Positions 1 through 7,219 of a DNA stretch of 18,242 bases are shown here, in pieces. The DNA is from a bacterium (GTDB lineage: Bacteria; UBP13; UBA5359): contig JAQUEL010000030.1 in assembly GCA_028685295.1 (NCBI GenBank), forward strand, positions 1 through 18,242, written 5' to 3'. Each line of letters opens with the position of its first letter. Positions within the stretch are counted from its first letter, which is position 1. Position numbers and translations under genes: made by a program. The notes beneath the pieces are model-generated. The model had not been told where the DNA came from and ran no database searches. It was given only the letters and a program-made list of their open reading frames with translations.

Positions 1-476
1 GGATCAGAACGGCCCGTAGGCGGCATATCGATTATCTTTATCGTATTGCCGTACAATGGAACGGCCACGCTATTCCCGATAACAACCGGCTGATAATCCT
101 CGGCCGGGGCTACGGTCTGCATGGCGCCTATGGCAGAAGAAGAATGGGGCACAGCCTTAGCGGGTATATCCATTTGCCGTGATATGCTTGCATGTTTATT
201 TACAACTACCCTGTGCGCTACCATGCCTTGGATGTACCGGGCAAATAAGAGTGCCAGTAGAGCTGCGCACACCAGCGCAAGCAGCTTCCAACGTATTGGC
301 AGCATTTCCTCAACCGGCACAGCGCAAAACGGCTGTGCATTCAACTCCGGCAACAGCTCTCTCTCGATCTTTCCGGTTTCCGGCCCGCTTAAAAAATAGG
401 TATTACTCTCGTCATCTTCAACCGGGTCGGGACCGGAAACGAGGCCGGTATCGATATTAGAATCGTCAGACCTCAT
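1..476 (-). CDS. Partial single-pass membrane protein of unknown function (C-terminus beyond the window)
   Basis: I do not recognise this protein. It starts at ATG 476, the first possible start in its frame because a TAA lies 18 bases upstream. A perfect AGGAGG ribosome site lies seven bases before the ATG. The 158 visible residues read without a stop to the window edge. Residues 1-60 are acidic and probably cytoplasmic (MRSDDSNIDTG...). About residues 63-80 form one hydrophobic helix (WKLLALVCAALLALLF). It is followed by a basic/polar segment and a low-complexity Ala/Pro/Ser stretch. The topology looks like a bitopic protein with its C-terminal part outside the membrane. It follows two Gfo/Idh genes on the same strand after about 90 bases, so it may belong to the same transcript. 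The missing C-terminus prevents a functional call. Confidence 0.72.
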   Translation of the reverse strand, partial: MRSDDSNIDTGLVSGPDPVEDDESNTYFLSGPETGKIERELLPELNAQPFCAVPVEEMLPIRWKLLALVCAALLALLFARYIQGMVAHRVVVNKHASISRQMDIPAKAVPHSSSAIGAMQTVAPAEDYQPVVIGNSVAVPLYGNTIKIIDMPPTGRSD

Positions 477-559
477 TGCCGATCCTCCTGCTTAACCTCT
501 TGCAAGTAATTCGACAAATATTCTGCCAATTCCTTTAGTTGCCGTCTGAACGTACTCAA
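473..559 (-). CDS. Possible 28-residue mini-ORF coupled to the membrane protein gene
   Basis: A short open frame from TTG 559 ends at TGA 475-473 and overlaps the next gene's ATG in an ATGA junction, typical of translational coupling. The peptide is charged and amphipathic (FRRQLKELAEYLSNYL...QEDRQ), as a real short helix would be. Against it, no ribosome site precedes the TTG and the peptide is very short, so the overlap may be chance. It could also be the tail of a decayed gene. Confidence 0.22.
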   Translation of the reverse strand: MSTFRRQLKELAEYLSNYLQEVKQEDRQ

Positions 560-566
560 ATGTTTA

Positions 567-1553
567 TCAGACGCGTTCCGGCTTACCGCCGGCTATGGAA
601 CGATAAGCTGCTAGGGCTACCTCAAGAGCTCTCAGGCCATCTTCGCCTGTTATAGAGGGCTCTCTGTCGCTATCCAGGCAATCAACCCAGTCACGAATCA
701 ACCCCATATCGATGTTGCTGCCCCAGCCTTCCCAGCTGTAGCTCATATTCTCATCGGAATAATGATCTAAACGCTGGATAAAAGCATCGACGCCGGCTAC
801 TCCTTCGGTCCCTATAAACTCCATATAGACGTCTCCCCAGGTTGGAAAGGACTTAGGACGAGACCAACTGGTATCCAGAGTAGCAAAGATACCATTATCG
901 TAGCTAATAGTCAGCAAACCTGCATCCTCGGCCTCTATATCATTGAACATAGTGCCTGCTTCGGCATAGACCTCAATCGCCTCGGCTCCCGTATACCAGC
1001 GCAACAGATCAGCCACATGCACCGTATGATCTATGATCGCCCCGCCGCCGGAGAGCCGGGAATCTACAAACCATCCTCCGGGCATACGCCCACGATTGGT
1101 AGCCTTTACCGCCACTATCTCTCCCAGGCGCCCTTCACGCACTATATCCCGGACATGAATTACTGCCGGTGAGAAGCGACAGGGGAAGGCTATCTGCAAC
1201 CTGACCTTTGCCTCCCGGCAAAGGGCTATCATCTTGCGGGCATCGGCAGCATTGGTGGATATGGGCTTTTCACATAATATATCCACACCGCCTACAGCCG
1301 CCATTTCGGTCATTTCCAGATGCCGGTAGTTTTCAGAACAGATAACCACTCCGTCAAGATCCTGCTTCAATAGGTTATCATAACTGCTATAATAATCGGT
1401 ATTATGGGCCTCGGCAGCAGCTCCGCCTCTAGCTTCATCCTCATCGGCAACCCCAACCAGCTCCACCTGCGGCATCTTTTCCAGACAAGAAGCGTAGCTG
1501 CCGGCATGCATATGAGCAAAGCTCATCATCCCAACCCTTATCCTCTTCATCAT
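567..1553 (-). CDS. Gfo/Idh/MocA-family NAD(P)-dependent oxidoreductase with unusual dinucleotide loop
   Basis: The 328-residue protein has the fold signature of the Gfo/Idh/MocA family: an N-terminal Rossmann domain (about 1-120) and a C-terminal alpha/beta domain. The family motif CEKP is at 94-97 with Lys96. The active-site helix GGGAIIDHTVHVADLL follows at about 169-184, with Asp175 and His179 as the usual catalytic pair. These enzymes oxidise or reduce sugars and cyclitols with NAD(P); the substrate is unknown here. Oddly, the usual GxGxxG nucleotide loop is replaced by GMMSFAHMH at 8-16, a variant seen in some family branches. ATG 1553 overlaps the upstream oxidoreductase stop as ATGA, and GGAGGTG lies just before it. 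A second ATG follows immediately and is better spaced from that site. The pair is probably co-translated and may act on one sugar in sequence. Confidence 0.9.
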   Translation of the reverse strand: MMKRIRVGMMSFAHMHAGSYASCLEKMPQVELVGVADEDEARGGAAAEAHNTDYYSSYDNLLKQDLDGVVICSENYRHLEMTEMAAVGGVDILCEKPISTNAADARKMIALCREAKVRLQIAFPCRFSPAVIHVRDIVREGRLGEIVAVKATNRGRMPGGWFVDSRLSGGGAIIDHTVHVADLLRWYTGAEAIEVYAEAGTMFNDIEAEDAGLLTISYDNGIFATLDTSWSRPKSFPTWGDVYMEFIGTEGVAGVDAFIQRLDHYSDENMSYSWEGWGSNIDMGLIRDWVDCLDSDREPSITGEDGLRALEVALAAYRSIAGGKPERV

Positions 1554-2548
1554 CTCAGCACCTCCACTGGCTGTCCAGTGAAAATCGATTCCAGAACAGC
1601 TAATGATATTTTCAACGCTTCCACGGCATCTTCACCGCTTATCGGAGGCTCTTCCTCCCTTTTGATTGCTTTTAGAAAATCGATAATCTCCAGTCGATAG
1701 GGATCATCCTCTTCTGCCAGAGGGCTATTAGGCACAGCTACTGCATTACCTGCTCTGCCGCTATCGGTAAACGCCAGCTTGATCGGCGCAGAATCATCAT
1801 TGTTAAAGGCGATGAGACCTTTATCCCCAGCCACCTCCAAGCAAGTTTTGAAGCCGTCCGGGCGCATCCACGTTCCCTCCACATGAGCTATGGCCCCATT
1901 TGCAAACCGCAGAGTGACCAGGGCATAATCTTTATGCTCTCCGGCCTTCTCCACCAATCCTTTGGCATAAACCCTGGTTACATCTCCCAGACTCCATCGC
2001 AGCCAATCAAAATCGTGAATTAACATATCCAAAACCAAGCCGCCGCTCTTGCCCTTATCTGCATACCAGTCCCCGGAAGCCCGTGGGAAAGAACCTCCCC
2101 GGCTGGTACGTACCATTCCAATTTTACCTACGGCTCCGTTGTCTATCATCGCTTTGGCGGCAGCATATTCAGGGAAATAGCGCAAAACATGCCCTACCAT
2201 AAAGGCTACGCCGGCTTTTCGACAGGCCTCGGTCATTTCCAGGCCCTCTTCCGTCGTCATAGCTATGGGCTTTTCGCAAAATATATGCTTTCCGGCGGCA
2301 GCTGCCGTCAGCACACACTCCTTATGATATGGAGTGGGCGTAGTTATGCTGACGATATCTATATTCTCCTCCGCCAGCATTTTCTCCATATTGTCATATG
2401 CTGAAGCAGAGTAGGTTTCAGCCAGGGACTCTGCAGCTTCAAGCCTTATATCCAGCACAGCAACCACCCGGCTATCGGGCAGAGCATCATAGTGCCCGGC
2501 ATGTATGCCACCCATCGTCCCTGCTCCTATAACAGCTACATTAAACAA
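1550..2548 (-). CDS. Gfo/Idh/MocA-family NAD(P)-dependent oxidoreductase
   Basis: This is a canonical 332-residue family member. The Rossmann loop GAGTMG is at 8-13, the EKP motif (Glu92-Lys93-Pro94) is intact, and GHVLRYFPEY at 119-128 is typical of sugar or inositol dehydrogenases. The active-site helix DMLIHDFD (174-181) supplies Asp174 and His178. The reaction is NAD(P)-linked oxidation or reduction of a sugar hydroxyl/keto group; the exact substrate cannot be read from sequence. It starts at TTG 2548, 13 bases after the ROK gene stop. A GGGGGTG ribosome site precedes it, and the Rossmann strand begins at residue 2, so no longer start is likely. It overlaps the next oxidoreductase by four bases. 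Linkage to a ROK regulator suggests carbohydrate catabolism. A biosynthetic UDP-sugar 3-dehydrogenase (GnnA-like) role is the alternative. Confidence 0.92.
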   Translation of the reverse strand: MFNVAVIGAGTMGGIHAGHYDALPDSRVVAVLDIRLEAAESLAETYSASAYDNMEKMLAEENIDIVSITTPTPYHKECVLTAAAAGKHIFCEKPIAMTTEEGLEMTEACRKAGVAFMVGHVLRYFPEYAAAKAMIDNGAVGKIGMVRTSRGGSFPRASGDWYADKGKSGGLVLDMLIHDFDWLRWSLGDVTRVYAKGLVEKAGEHKDYALVTLRFANGAIAHVEGTWMRPDGFKTCLEVAGDKGLIAFNNDDSAPIKLAFTDSGRAGNAVAVPNSPLAEEDDPYRLEIIDFLKAIKREEEPPISGEDAVEALKISLAVLESIFTGQPVEVLR

Positions 2549-2561
2549 TATTACACCCCCG

Positions 2562-3779
2562 TCAAACCCAGCATAAACTGGGCGAATTCATAATCTCTCT
2601 TATCTGAACCGTGGCCGGTCCTATTATACCTGCCTCTCTTCCCAGGCAGGCCGGAACTACTATTACACGTGAAGCCGGCACAGACAAGGCTCGGCAACCG
2701 ATGGTCTGCCTTATGGAAGACAGAAAAGGCTCGCCCAGGTCTGCTGCCGGCCCGGCGATGATGACTCTCTCGAGGTTGATGAGGTTTATAACGCTGGCAA
2801 TACCGGCACCTATGTACTCTCCAGCCCTTCCGGCAGCCTGGACAGCCAGCTCATCCTCCTGCTTCAGCGCCGTTATAATCATCTCCAGCGTAAGCTTGTC
2901 CGCCTGGCCTTCACACATTTGGGATAATACGGAAACCCTGCCCTGCTTAAGCATCTCGCCGGTCCAGTGTACTATGGCCGGCCCGGCAGCCAAGGTTTCA
3001 AGGCACCCCCAGGCACCGCACTTACATGGAGGACCATCAATATCTACTACCATATGCCCCAGCTCTCCGGTAGAGCCGTCCCGGCCGCGATGCAGCTCAC
3101 CATTTAGAATCAGACCGGCTCCGATACCTGCGCCTATAGTAACACAGAACAAATCAGCGGCACCTTGCCCCGCACCATCGTACATTTCCGCCAGAGCATT
3201 GGCATTGCAATCATTCTCTACCGTTGTTCTCAGCCCGGTTCTCTCTTCTATCAGAGACTTCAACGGTATGCCGCGCCAGCCCAAATTGCTGGCCTCGGAG
3301 ACCACGCCCGTTTCCGGCTCGACCAGGCCGGTAATACCTATGCCTATGCCGAATATTCTGATCCGGCCGGCTACTCCATGCCTTATGGTTTCGATCATCT
3401 CCACAACCTTAGCAATAGCCGACATAGGAGATAGCTCGGTTATGTCCGCTTCATATACCCGGTCTATCCCGGCGCCTAAATCCACCAGGCCGGCACGAAT
3501 TCTACCGGACACCAATTCCACTCCGATTACATAGCCTGCCCCGGGAGTAAATTTCAAAAGAACCGGGCGTCGGCCACCGGCCGATTCCTCATGTCCGGCT
3601 TCATGAACAAAGCCCCTCTGCAAAAGATCATCTACAATATTAGTAACCGTGGCTGAACTGAGAGAGACTATCTCCGTCAGGGTAGTTCTGGATACAGGTC
3701 CTTTATCACGAATAGCCCGTAAAATCAAAGATTTGTTCATCTCGTGCATTAAACGCCTGTTGCCTATAGTTGCATCCAT
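2562..3779 (-). CDS. ROK-family (NagC/XylR-type) transcriptional regulator
   Basis: The 405-residue protein has an N-terminal winged helix-turn-helix (about 15-60; GPVSRTTLTEIV...SATVTNIV), which separates ROK repressors from plain ROK sugar kinases. A sugar-kinase-like ROK body follows: FGIGIGITGLV (143-153), ENDCNANAL (189-197, with the conserved Asp190), TIGAGIGAG (214-222), and the ROK/zinc motif with GELGH (238-242) and Cys252, Cys254 and Cys259. Retention of Asp190 and the zinc ligands means sugar binding, perhaps phosphorylation, is plausible. It probably senses a sugar or sugar phosphate and controls the two oxidoreductase genes directly downstream, and possibly itself through repeated sites near its promoter. 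ATG 3779 has GAGGTG/AAGGG purine-rich sites just upstream. The effector sugar is unknown. Confidence 0.93.
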   Translation of the reverse strand: MDATIGNRRLMHEMNKSLILRAIRDKGPVSRTTLTEIVSLSSATVTNIVDDLLQRGFVHEAGHEESAGGRRPVLLKFTPGAGYVIGVELVSGRIRAGLVDLGAGIDRVYEADITELSPMSAIAKVVEMIETIRHGVAGRIRIFGIGIGITGLVEPETGVVSEASNLGWRGIPLKSLIEERTGLRTTVENDCNANALAEMYDGAGQGAADLFCVTIGAGIGAGLILNGELHRGRDGSTGELGHMVVDIDGPPCKCGAWGCLETLAAGPAIVHWTGEMLKQGRVSVLSQMCEGQADKLTLEMIITALKQEDELAVQAAGRAGEYIGAGIASVINLINLERVIIAGPAADLGEPFLSSIRQTIGCRALSVPASRVIVVPACLGREAGIIGPATVQIREIMNSPSLCWV

Positions 3780-3811
3780 TAAGCCCTTTTCACCTCTTAA
3801 GCTTCTTTGCG

Positions 3812-3855
3812 GCTTCTTATGCCTGTTTTACAAGCAGGTAGAAGGAGCTTTTTTT
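3812..3855 (+). terminator. Intrinsic terminator on the strand opposite the genes
   Basis: GCTTCTT (3812-3818) pairs with AAGGAGC (3842-3848). After one A/G mismatch the stem continues with TGCCTG (3820-3825) against CAGGTA (3835-3840), and closes on a short A/U-rich loop. Seven T residues follow at 3849-3855. On the minus strand the same hairpin has more mismatches and no T tract, so the polarity is rightward. No plus-strand gene upstream explains it. Confidence 0.6.
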
Positions 3856-3885
3856 ATTCATAAAAATAATAGCCTACTATTGAAT

Positions 3886-3914
3886 TCTATACCTTTTAAG
3901 GAAATCCTTTTAAA
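3886..3914 (-). promoter_or_regulatory. Candidate promoter of the ROK/oxidoreductase operon
   Basis: Reading leftward, TTTAAA (3914-3909) is followed after 17 bases by TATAGA (3891-3886). The two boxes match the sigma-70 consensus at 4 and 5 of 6 positions. Transcription would start about 100 bases before the ROK ATG. The -35 box lies inside the palindromic repeat, which suits autoregulation. This is a pattern match only. Confidence 0.35.
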
Positions 3915-3920
3915 AGAAAT
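3892..3920. repeat. Tandem 14-15 bp operator-like repeats upstream of the ROK gene
   Basis: CCTTTTAAGGAAAT (3892-3905) is followed directly by CCTTTTAAAAGAAAT (3906-3920). The second copy holds the perfect 10-base palindrome CTTTTAAAAG (3907-3916). The pair covers the spacer and -35 box of the candidate promoter, which is where a ROK repressor could bind. The remaining gap (3921-3976) shows nothing clear, including no terminator for the lpx operon. Confidence 0.4.
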
Positions 3921-3976
3921 CGGCATTGCAAAGATTCACATCTGCGCAAACGCATCTCTATATTGAATAATACGCC

Positions 3977-5230
3977 TCAATTATGCATCTCGCCTCTCAA
4001 ACAACCTGCCATTTCTATAGCAGCTGTTGCAATCTTACGAGCAGCACCCTTCTCTCCGGCTATCTCCTGTAGTTCCGCAGATATGCGCCGCCGTTCTTCA
4101 GAATTTCTCAGTTGCTTTGCAGCCTCTTCAGCCACCTGTAATGCGTATATTCTGCCTCTTACCTCTGGTACGATAAAGCGTTGAGCACGCATATTGGGCA
4201 ATGCTGTATATGGATATTTAACGGCCATCCTTTTAATAATCGCTCTCTTCAAAGGCTTTCCCAAAACCGGCAGCATGGAGATAAGCCCTCCTGGACCACT
4301 GATGATTATCTCTTCGGCCTTGTTCAAGGGAGCAATTATCACCATAGGGGTTCCAAGGCCGGCAGCTTCCATAGTCTTGGTGCCGGGGATGGTTATCATC
4401 AGGTCGGATGTTTTCATGAGATCGTATTGATAATCCTTGATTATCTCTACCACCGTTCCGTTCTCAGTATGGATGGCCGGCAATACCCCGCGGGTGGAAA
4501 CACGCCCGGTGGCGCCTTCGATATATTCATCTTTGAAATAGGATATGTACCTCTCAAGCTGCTGAAGGGTAGCAAATGGGGATAAAGAAAGGAAAAAACG
4601 AAGTCCCTCTATCTCTTTAGAGAGAAGCTCGGCCGCTCTCAGCAAGAAGGGAGTAAAGTACTTCAGCTCATAGGGACGGCTGCCGGGATAGAGGGACACT
4701 ACCCTTTCATCGGTACCTACACCCCACTCTGCTCTGGCATCATCCAGTTCAGTCTCCACCGCATCCAGCATCAGGTCTCCCTCAACTTCTATAGAGGCCG
4801 GCTTTGCTCCCCGGTGTCGCAATTCATCCATAACTTGCGTAGAGGAAACAAAAACACGGTCCAGATGCTCTGTCCAGTACCGCCCCGTATATTCATAAGC
4901 CAGGATGGGAGCACCGATCCTTCGTTTTAACAGCAAAGGATAGATATTCTCTCCCCCCATATAGATAATGACCGTTCCCTCTTTATTCTCTCCCAGACAG
5001 GGTATGGAGCCGGGCCAAACGATATATTTGAGGTATTCCAGAGGACCAATCACACGGCTTATACCGGGAAGCCTGCCCAACACAGCACCCTCATTACCGG
5101 AACGCCACTGACAAGGAGGGTTAATGATTATAATCTCTGCATCCGGGACCATCGTTTTTATCTCTCTAACGGTAGGTCTGACCCAGGAATAAACCTCACC
5201 GGGTGAATTGGCAAAGAATATAAACCTCAT
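3977..5230 (-). CDS. Divergent LpxB-like glycosyltransferase (lipid-A-disaccharide synthase-related)
   Basis: The 417-residue GT-B-like protein aligns by eye with the LpxB encoded just upstream. It shares YPGSRPYELKYFTPF (181-195, matching MPGSRASEIKHILPV), PGTKTMEAAGLGTP (282-295, matching SGTATLEAAAAGVP) and ALPN (343-346). The nucleotide-sugar half therefore looks preserved. The acceptor half has changed: SPGEVYSW (9-16) stands where LpxB has AGEASGD, and VIIYMGGEN (87-95) stands where LpxB has the catalytic LIDYPFFN, so the essential Asp is absent. It probably moves a UDP-activated sugar to another acceptor, or supports LpxB; its true reaction is unknown. It starts at ATG 5230, sharing one base with the lpxB stop (TGATG), so it is made together with LpxB. 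Related proteins without assigned function occur in other bacteria such as cyanobacteria and Deinococcus. Confidence 0.8.
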   Translation of the reverse strand: MRFIFFANSPGEVYSWVRPTVREIKTMVPDAEIIIINPPCQWRSGNEGAVLGRLPGISRVIGPLEYLKYIVWPGSIPCLGENKEGTVIIYMGGENIYPLLLKRRIGAPILAYEYTGRYWTEHLDRVFVSSTQVMDELRHRGAKPASIEVEGDLMLDAVETELDDARAEWGVGTDERVVSLYPGSRPYELKYFTPFLLRAAELLSKEIEGLRFFLSLSPFATLQQLERYISYFKDEYIEGATGRVSTRGVLPAIHTENGTVVEIIKDYQYDLMKTSDLMITIPGTKTMEAAGLGTPMVIIAPLNKAEEIIISGPGGLISMLPVLGKPLKRAIIKRMAVKYPYTALPNMRAQRFIVPEVRGRIYALQVAEEAAKQLRNSEERRRISAELQEIAGEKGAARKIATAAIEMAGCLRGEMHN

Positions 5231-6372
5231 CAGGATTTCCTCAGCATCTCCAGTATTTTTTCGGCAACTTTACGGTTGGCACCGGTTTCTCCCAGAGAAC
5301 CCACGGCCATGGCCAATTGCTGCTTCATAACTACAGCTCTCTGGGGATCAGCCATTAGAGAACAGACCTCTTCTGCTATGCGGTCCGGGCCGGCTTCGTA
5401 TTGCAACAGTTCGGTTATAACAGGACGATCCAGAATTATGTTAGGCATGGAAATAAAGGGTATCTTTAAAAAAAGTCTGGCCTGTATCCACGTCAGAAAG
5501 TTGCTTCTGTAAACGACCGTCATCGGCACACCGGCTGCCGCTGCCTCTAAAGTAGCCGTGCCTGAAGTCACCAGCATCTGATTACACAAAGCCATAACGT
5601 CATAAGGATACCGATCTGTGATCGTTATCTCTGCCGAAGTATGTTTAAGCAGTGGTTGCAATACAGACAGCGATAGGTTCGGCGCTTTGATGAGCACAAA
5701 GCTGACCCCTTTGACTCTGGAGGATACTATTTCCGCCGCCTTCAGCATGACGGGAAGAATATGCTTTATCTCGGATGCTCGGCTGCCCGGCATTAGGCCT
5801 ATAGTGTACGCATTTATATCCAACTTGAAAATCCTGGCCAGATCCTCTTTAGAAAGGAGAGGCTTGACCCAATCCAGAACGGGATGCCCGACAAATTCAG
5901 CCTTGCATCCGGCTTCGGCCAATATATCGGCCGACCAGGGGAAGGGAGTAGCCACCCATGCGGCTAATTCAGCCAGATCCGCAGCATATCGTGATTTGCG
6001 CGACCAGGAAGACGGTGGGAAATAGTAGACCACAGGAATACCCAAAGCATGTGCGGTTTTTGCCAGGCACATATTAAAGAATGGATAATCTATGAGCAAA
6101 AGTAATGCAGGACGAACTTCGGCCAGGTATTTCTTCAGCCGTCGTAATTCTCCTATAAGGCGGGGAGAGATACGAAGAGCATCCACCAGGCCTATAACAC
6201 CCCAGTCGGAACTATCACACAGCAATTCCACGCCCGCTTCGCGCATTCCGGAGCTTCCGACACCCGTTAGTCTTACATTGGAAGATGATTGAAGAAGATG
6301 ACTGGCCACGGCCGAGCCGTTAAGATCGCCGGAGGCCTCTCCGGCCACAATCATGACGTGATAATCAGCCAT
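5230..6372 (-). CDS. lpxB: Lipid-A-disaccharide synthase LpxB
   Basis: LpxB (GT19) joins UDP-2,3-diacylglucosamine to lipid X at the cytoplasmic face of the inner membrane, giving the tetraacyl disaccharide. The 380 residues contain VAGEASGDLNG (9-19), LIDYP (93-97) with Asp95 matching E. coli Asp98, FVGHPVLD (160-167), MPGSR (194-198) with Arg198 matching Arg201, SGTATLEAA (270-278) and SMPN (308-311). Two variations are visible: the common PDFN is PFFN (97-100), and the usual SPSVWAW-type segment reads PPSSWSRKS (119-127). I chose ATG 6372 because the conserved AGE-SGD strand then begins at the normal distance and the overlap with lpxA is eight bases. An in-frame GTG at 6405 would add 11 atypical residues. 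The gene is coupled to both neighbours. Confidence 0.95.
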   Translation of the reverse strand: MADYHVMIVAGEASGDLNGSAVASHLLQSSSNVRLTGVGSSGMREAGVELLCDSSDWGVIGLVDALRISPRLIGELRRLKKYLAEVRPALLLLIDYPFFNMCLAKTAHALGIPVVYYFPPSSWSRKSRYAADLAELAAWVATPFPWSADILAEAGCKAEFVGHPVLDWVKPLLSKEDLARIFKLDINAYTIGLMPGSRASEIKHILPVMLKAAEIVSSRVKGVSFVLIKAPNLSLSVLQPLLKHTSAEITITDRYPYDVMALCNQMLVTSGTATLEAAAAGVPMTVVYRSNFLTWIQARLFLKIPFISMPNIILDRPVITELLQYEAGPDRIAEEVCSLMADPQRAVVMKQQLAMAVGSLGETGANRKVAEKILEMLRKS

Positions 6373-7162
6373 CAGATTGTGCACGGCTCTCACGGCAGAT
6401 ACCACGCCCCATAGTCTTCAAAAACTCTATCAGGTGATTTAACTCCCGTGAGGTATTGATGGTCGCCTCTATCTCTTCAAGCGCCTGCGTCAGATTATTA
6501 TTGGATCGGAAAAGCAACTTATAGGCTCTCTTTAATTCCAATCTGACCTCGGATGATATGCCGCCACGGCGCATACCTATACTGTTAAGCCCATACACTT
6601 TGGTCGGCCTGCCGTCGACCAGCATATAGGGAGGTATATCCTGTATAACTCTGGATGCCCCACCGATCATACAGATCGTCCCGATGCGCACAAATTGATG
6701 TACGCCTGTCAAACCGCCGATAACAGCCTTATCTTCTACCAGAACATGGCCTCCCAGGTTTACCATGTTGGCCATCATGACCCCATTGCCGATAACGCAA
6801 TTATGACCGACATGACCATACGCCATGATCATATTGTTATCACCTATGGCAGTAGCTTTATCTTCGCCGGTAGCCCTGTGAATGGTAACATACTCTCTGA
6901 ATACATTGTTGTTACCGATACGCACATAGCTTCTTTCGCCCCGGTATTTGACATCCTGAGGCATACCGCCGATAACAGCCCCTATACCCACCTGGCAATC
7001 CGTTCCCAAAGATACACAGCCTTCTACTACAGCATGAGATGAGATGCTCGTTCTATCGCCGATAATTGCATCCGGCCCTATTATCGCATATGGGCCTATC
7101 TCAACATCCTTTCCCAATTCGGCTTTGGGATCTACAATAGCCAGCTTATCTATTTTCAGCAT
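6365..7162 (-). CDS. lpxA: Acyl-ACP:UDP-N-acetylglucosamine acyltransferase LpxA
   Basis: LpxA performs the first step of lipid A synthesis, placing a 3-hydroxyacyl chain on position 3 of UDP-GlcNAc in the cytosol. The 265-residue length is normal. The N-terminal left-handed beta-helix shows hexapeptide repeats (IGPYAI, IGPDAI, IGDRTS). Then come YGHVGHNC (115-122) with catalytic His120 (E. coli His125), GVHQF (153-157), IGGAS (166-170), IPPYM (176-180) and the C-terminal helical domain. Gly168 matches E. coli Gly173, whose small side chain admits a C14 chain, so a long hydroxyacyl donor is expected. ATG 7162 follows AAGGTG at nine bases. A 57-base gap separates it from the aminotransferase gene and eight bases overlap lpxB. 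Whether it prefers GlcNAc or the 3-amino analogue is not decidable here. Confidence 0.96.
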   Translation of the reverse strand: MLKIDKLAIVDPKAELGKDVEIGPYAIIGPDAIIGDRTSISSHAVVEGCVSLGTDCQVGIGAVIGGMPQDVKYRGERSYVRIGNNNVFREYVTIHRATGEDKATAIGDNNMIMAYGHVGHNCVIGNGVMMANMVNLGGHVLVEDKAVIGGLTGVHQFVRIGTICMIGGASRVIQDIPPYMLVDGRPTKVYGLNSIGMRRGGISSEVRLELKRAYKLLFRSNNNLTQALEEIEATINTSRELNHLIEFLKTMGRGICRESRAQSDG

Positions 7163-7219
7163 TATCTTTCACACCTTCCGCCCTAGACAACTTGAATATC
7201 CGGGAATTCGACATACCCG

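Noticed and set aside
1550-2548. Naming this oxidoreductase GnnA
   Set aside because: It is not adjacent to the aminotransferase, sits behind a ROK regulator, and its LRYFPEY and DMLIHDFD motifs fit general sugar dehydrogenases as well as a UDP-sugar 3-dehydrogenase.
2611-3534. Long plus-strand open frame (307 codons) opposite the ROK gene
   Set aside because: The minus-strand frame has complete ROK motifs. The plus-strand product is Pro/Ser/Ala-rich with no recognisable domain, as expected of an antisense shadow.
3921-3976. Short TGCG/CGCA hairpin after the LpxB-like gene as a terminator
   Set aside because: Only four base pairs and no T tract on the coding strand.
6373-6405. GTG 6405 as the lpxB start
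   Set aside because: It would overlap lpxA by 41 bases and add residues not typical of LpxB; ATG 6372 gives the expected N-terminus.
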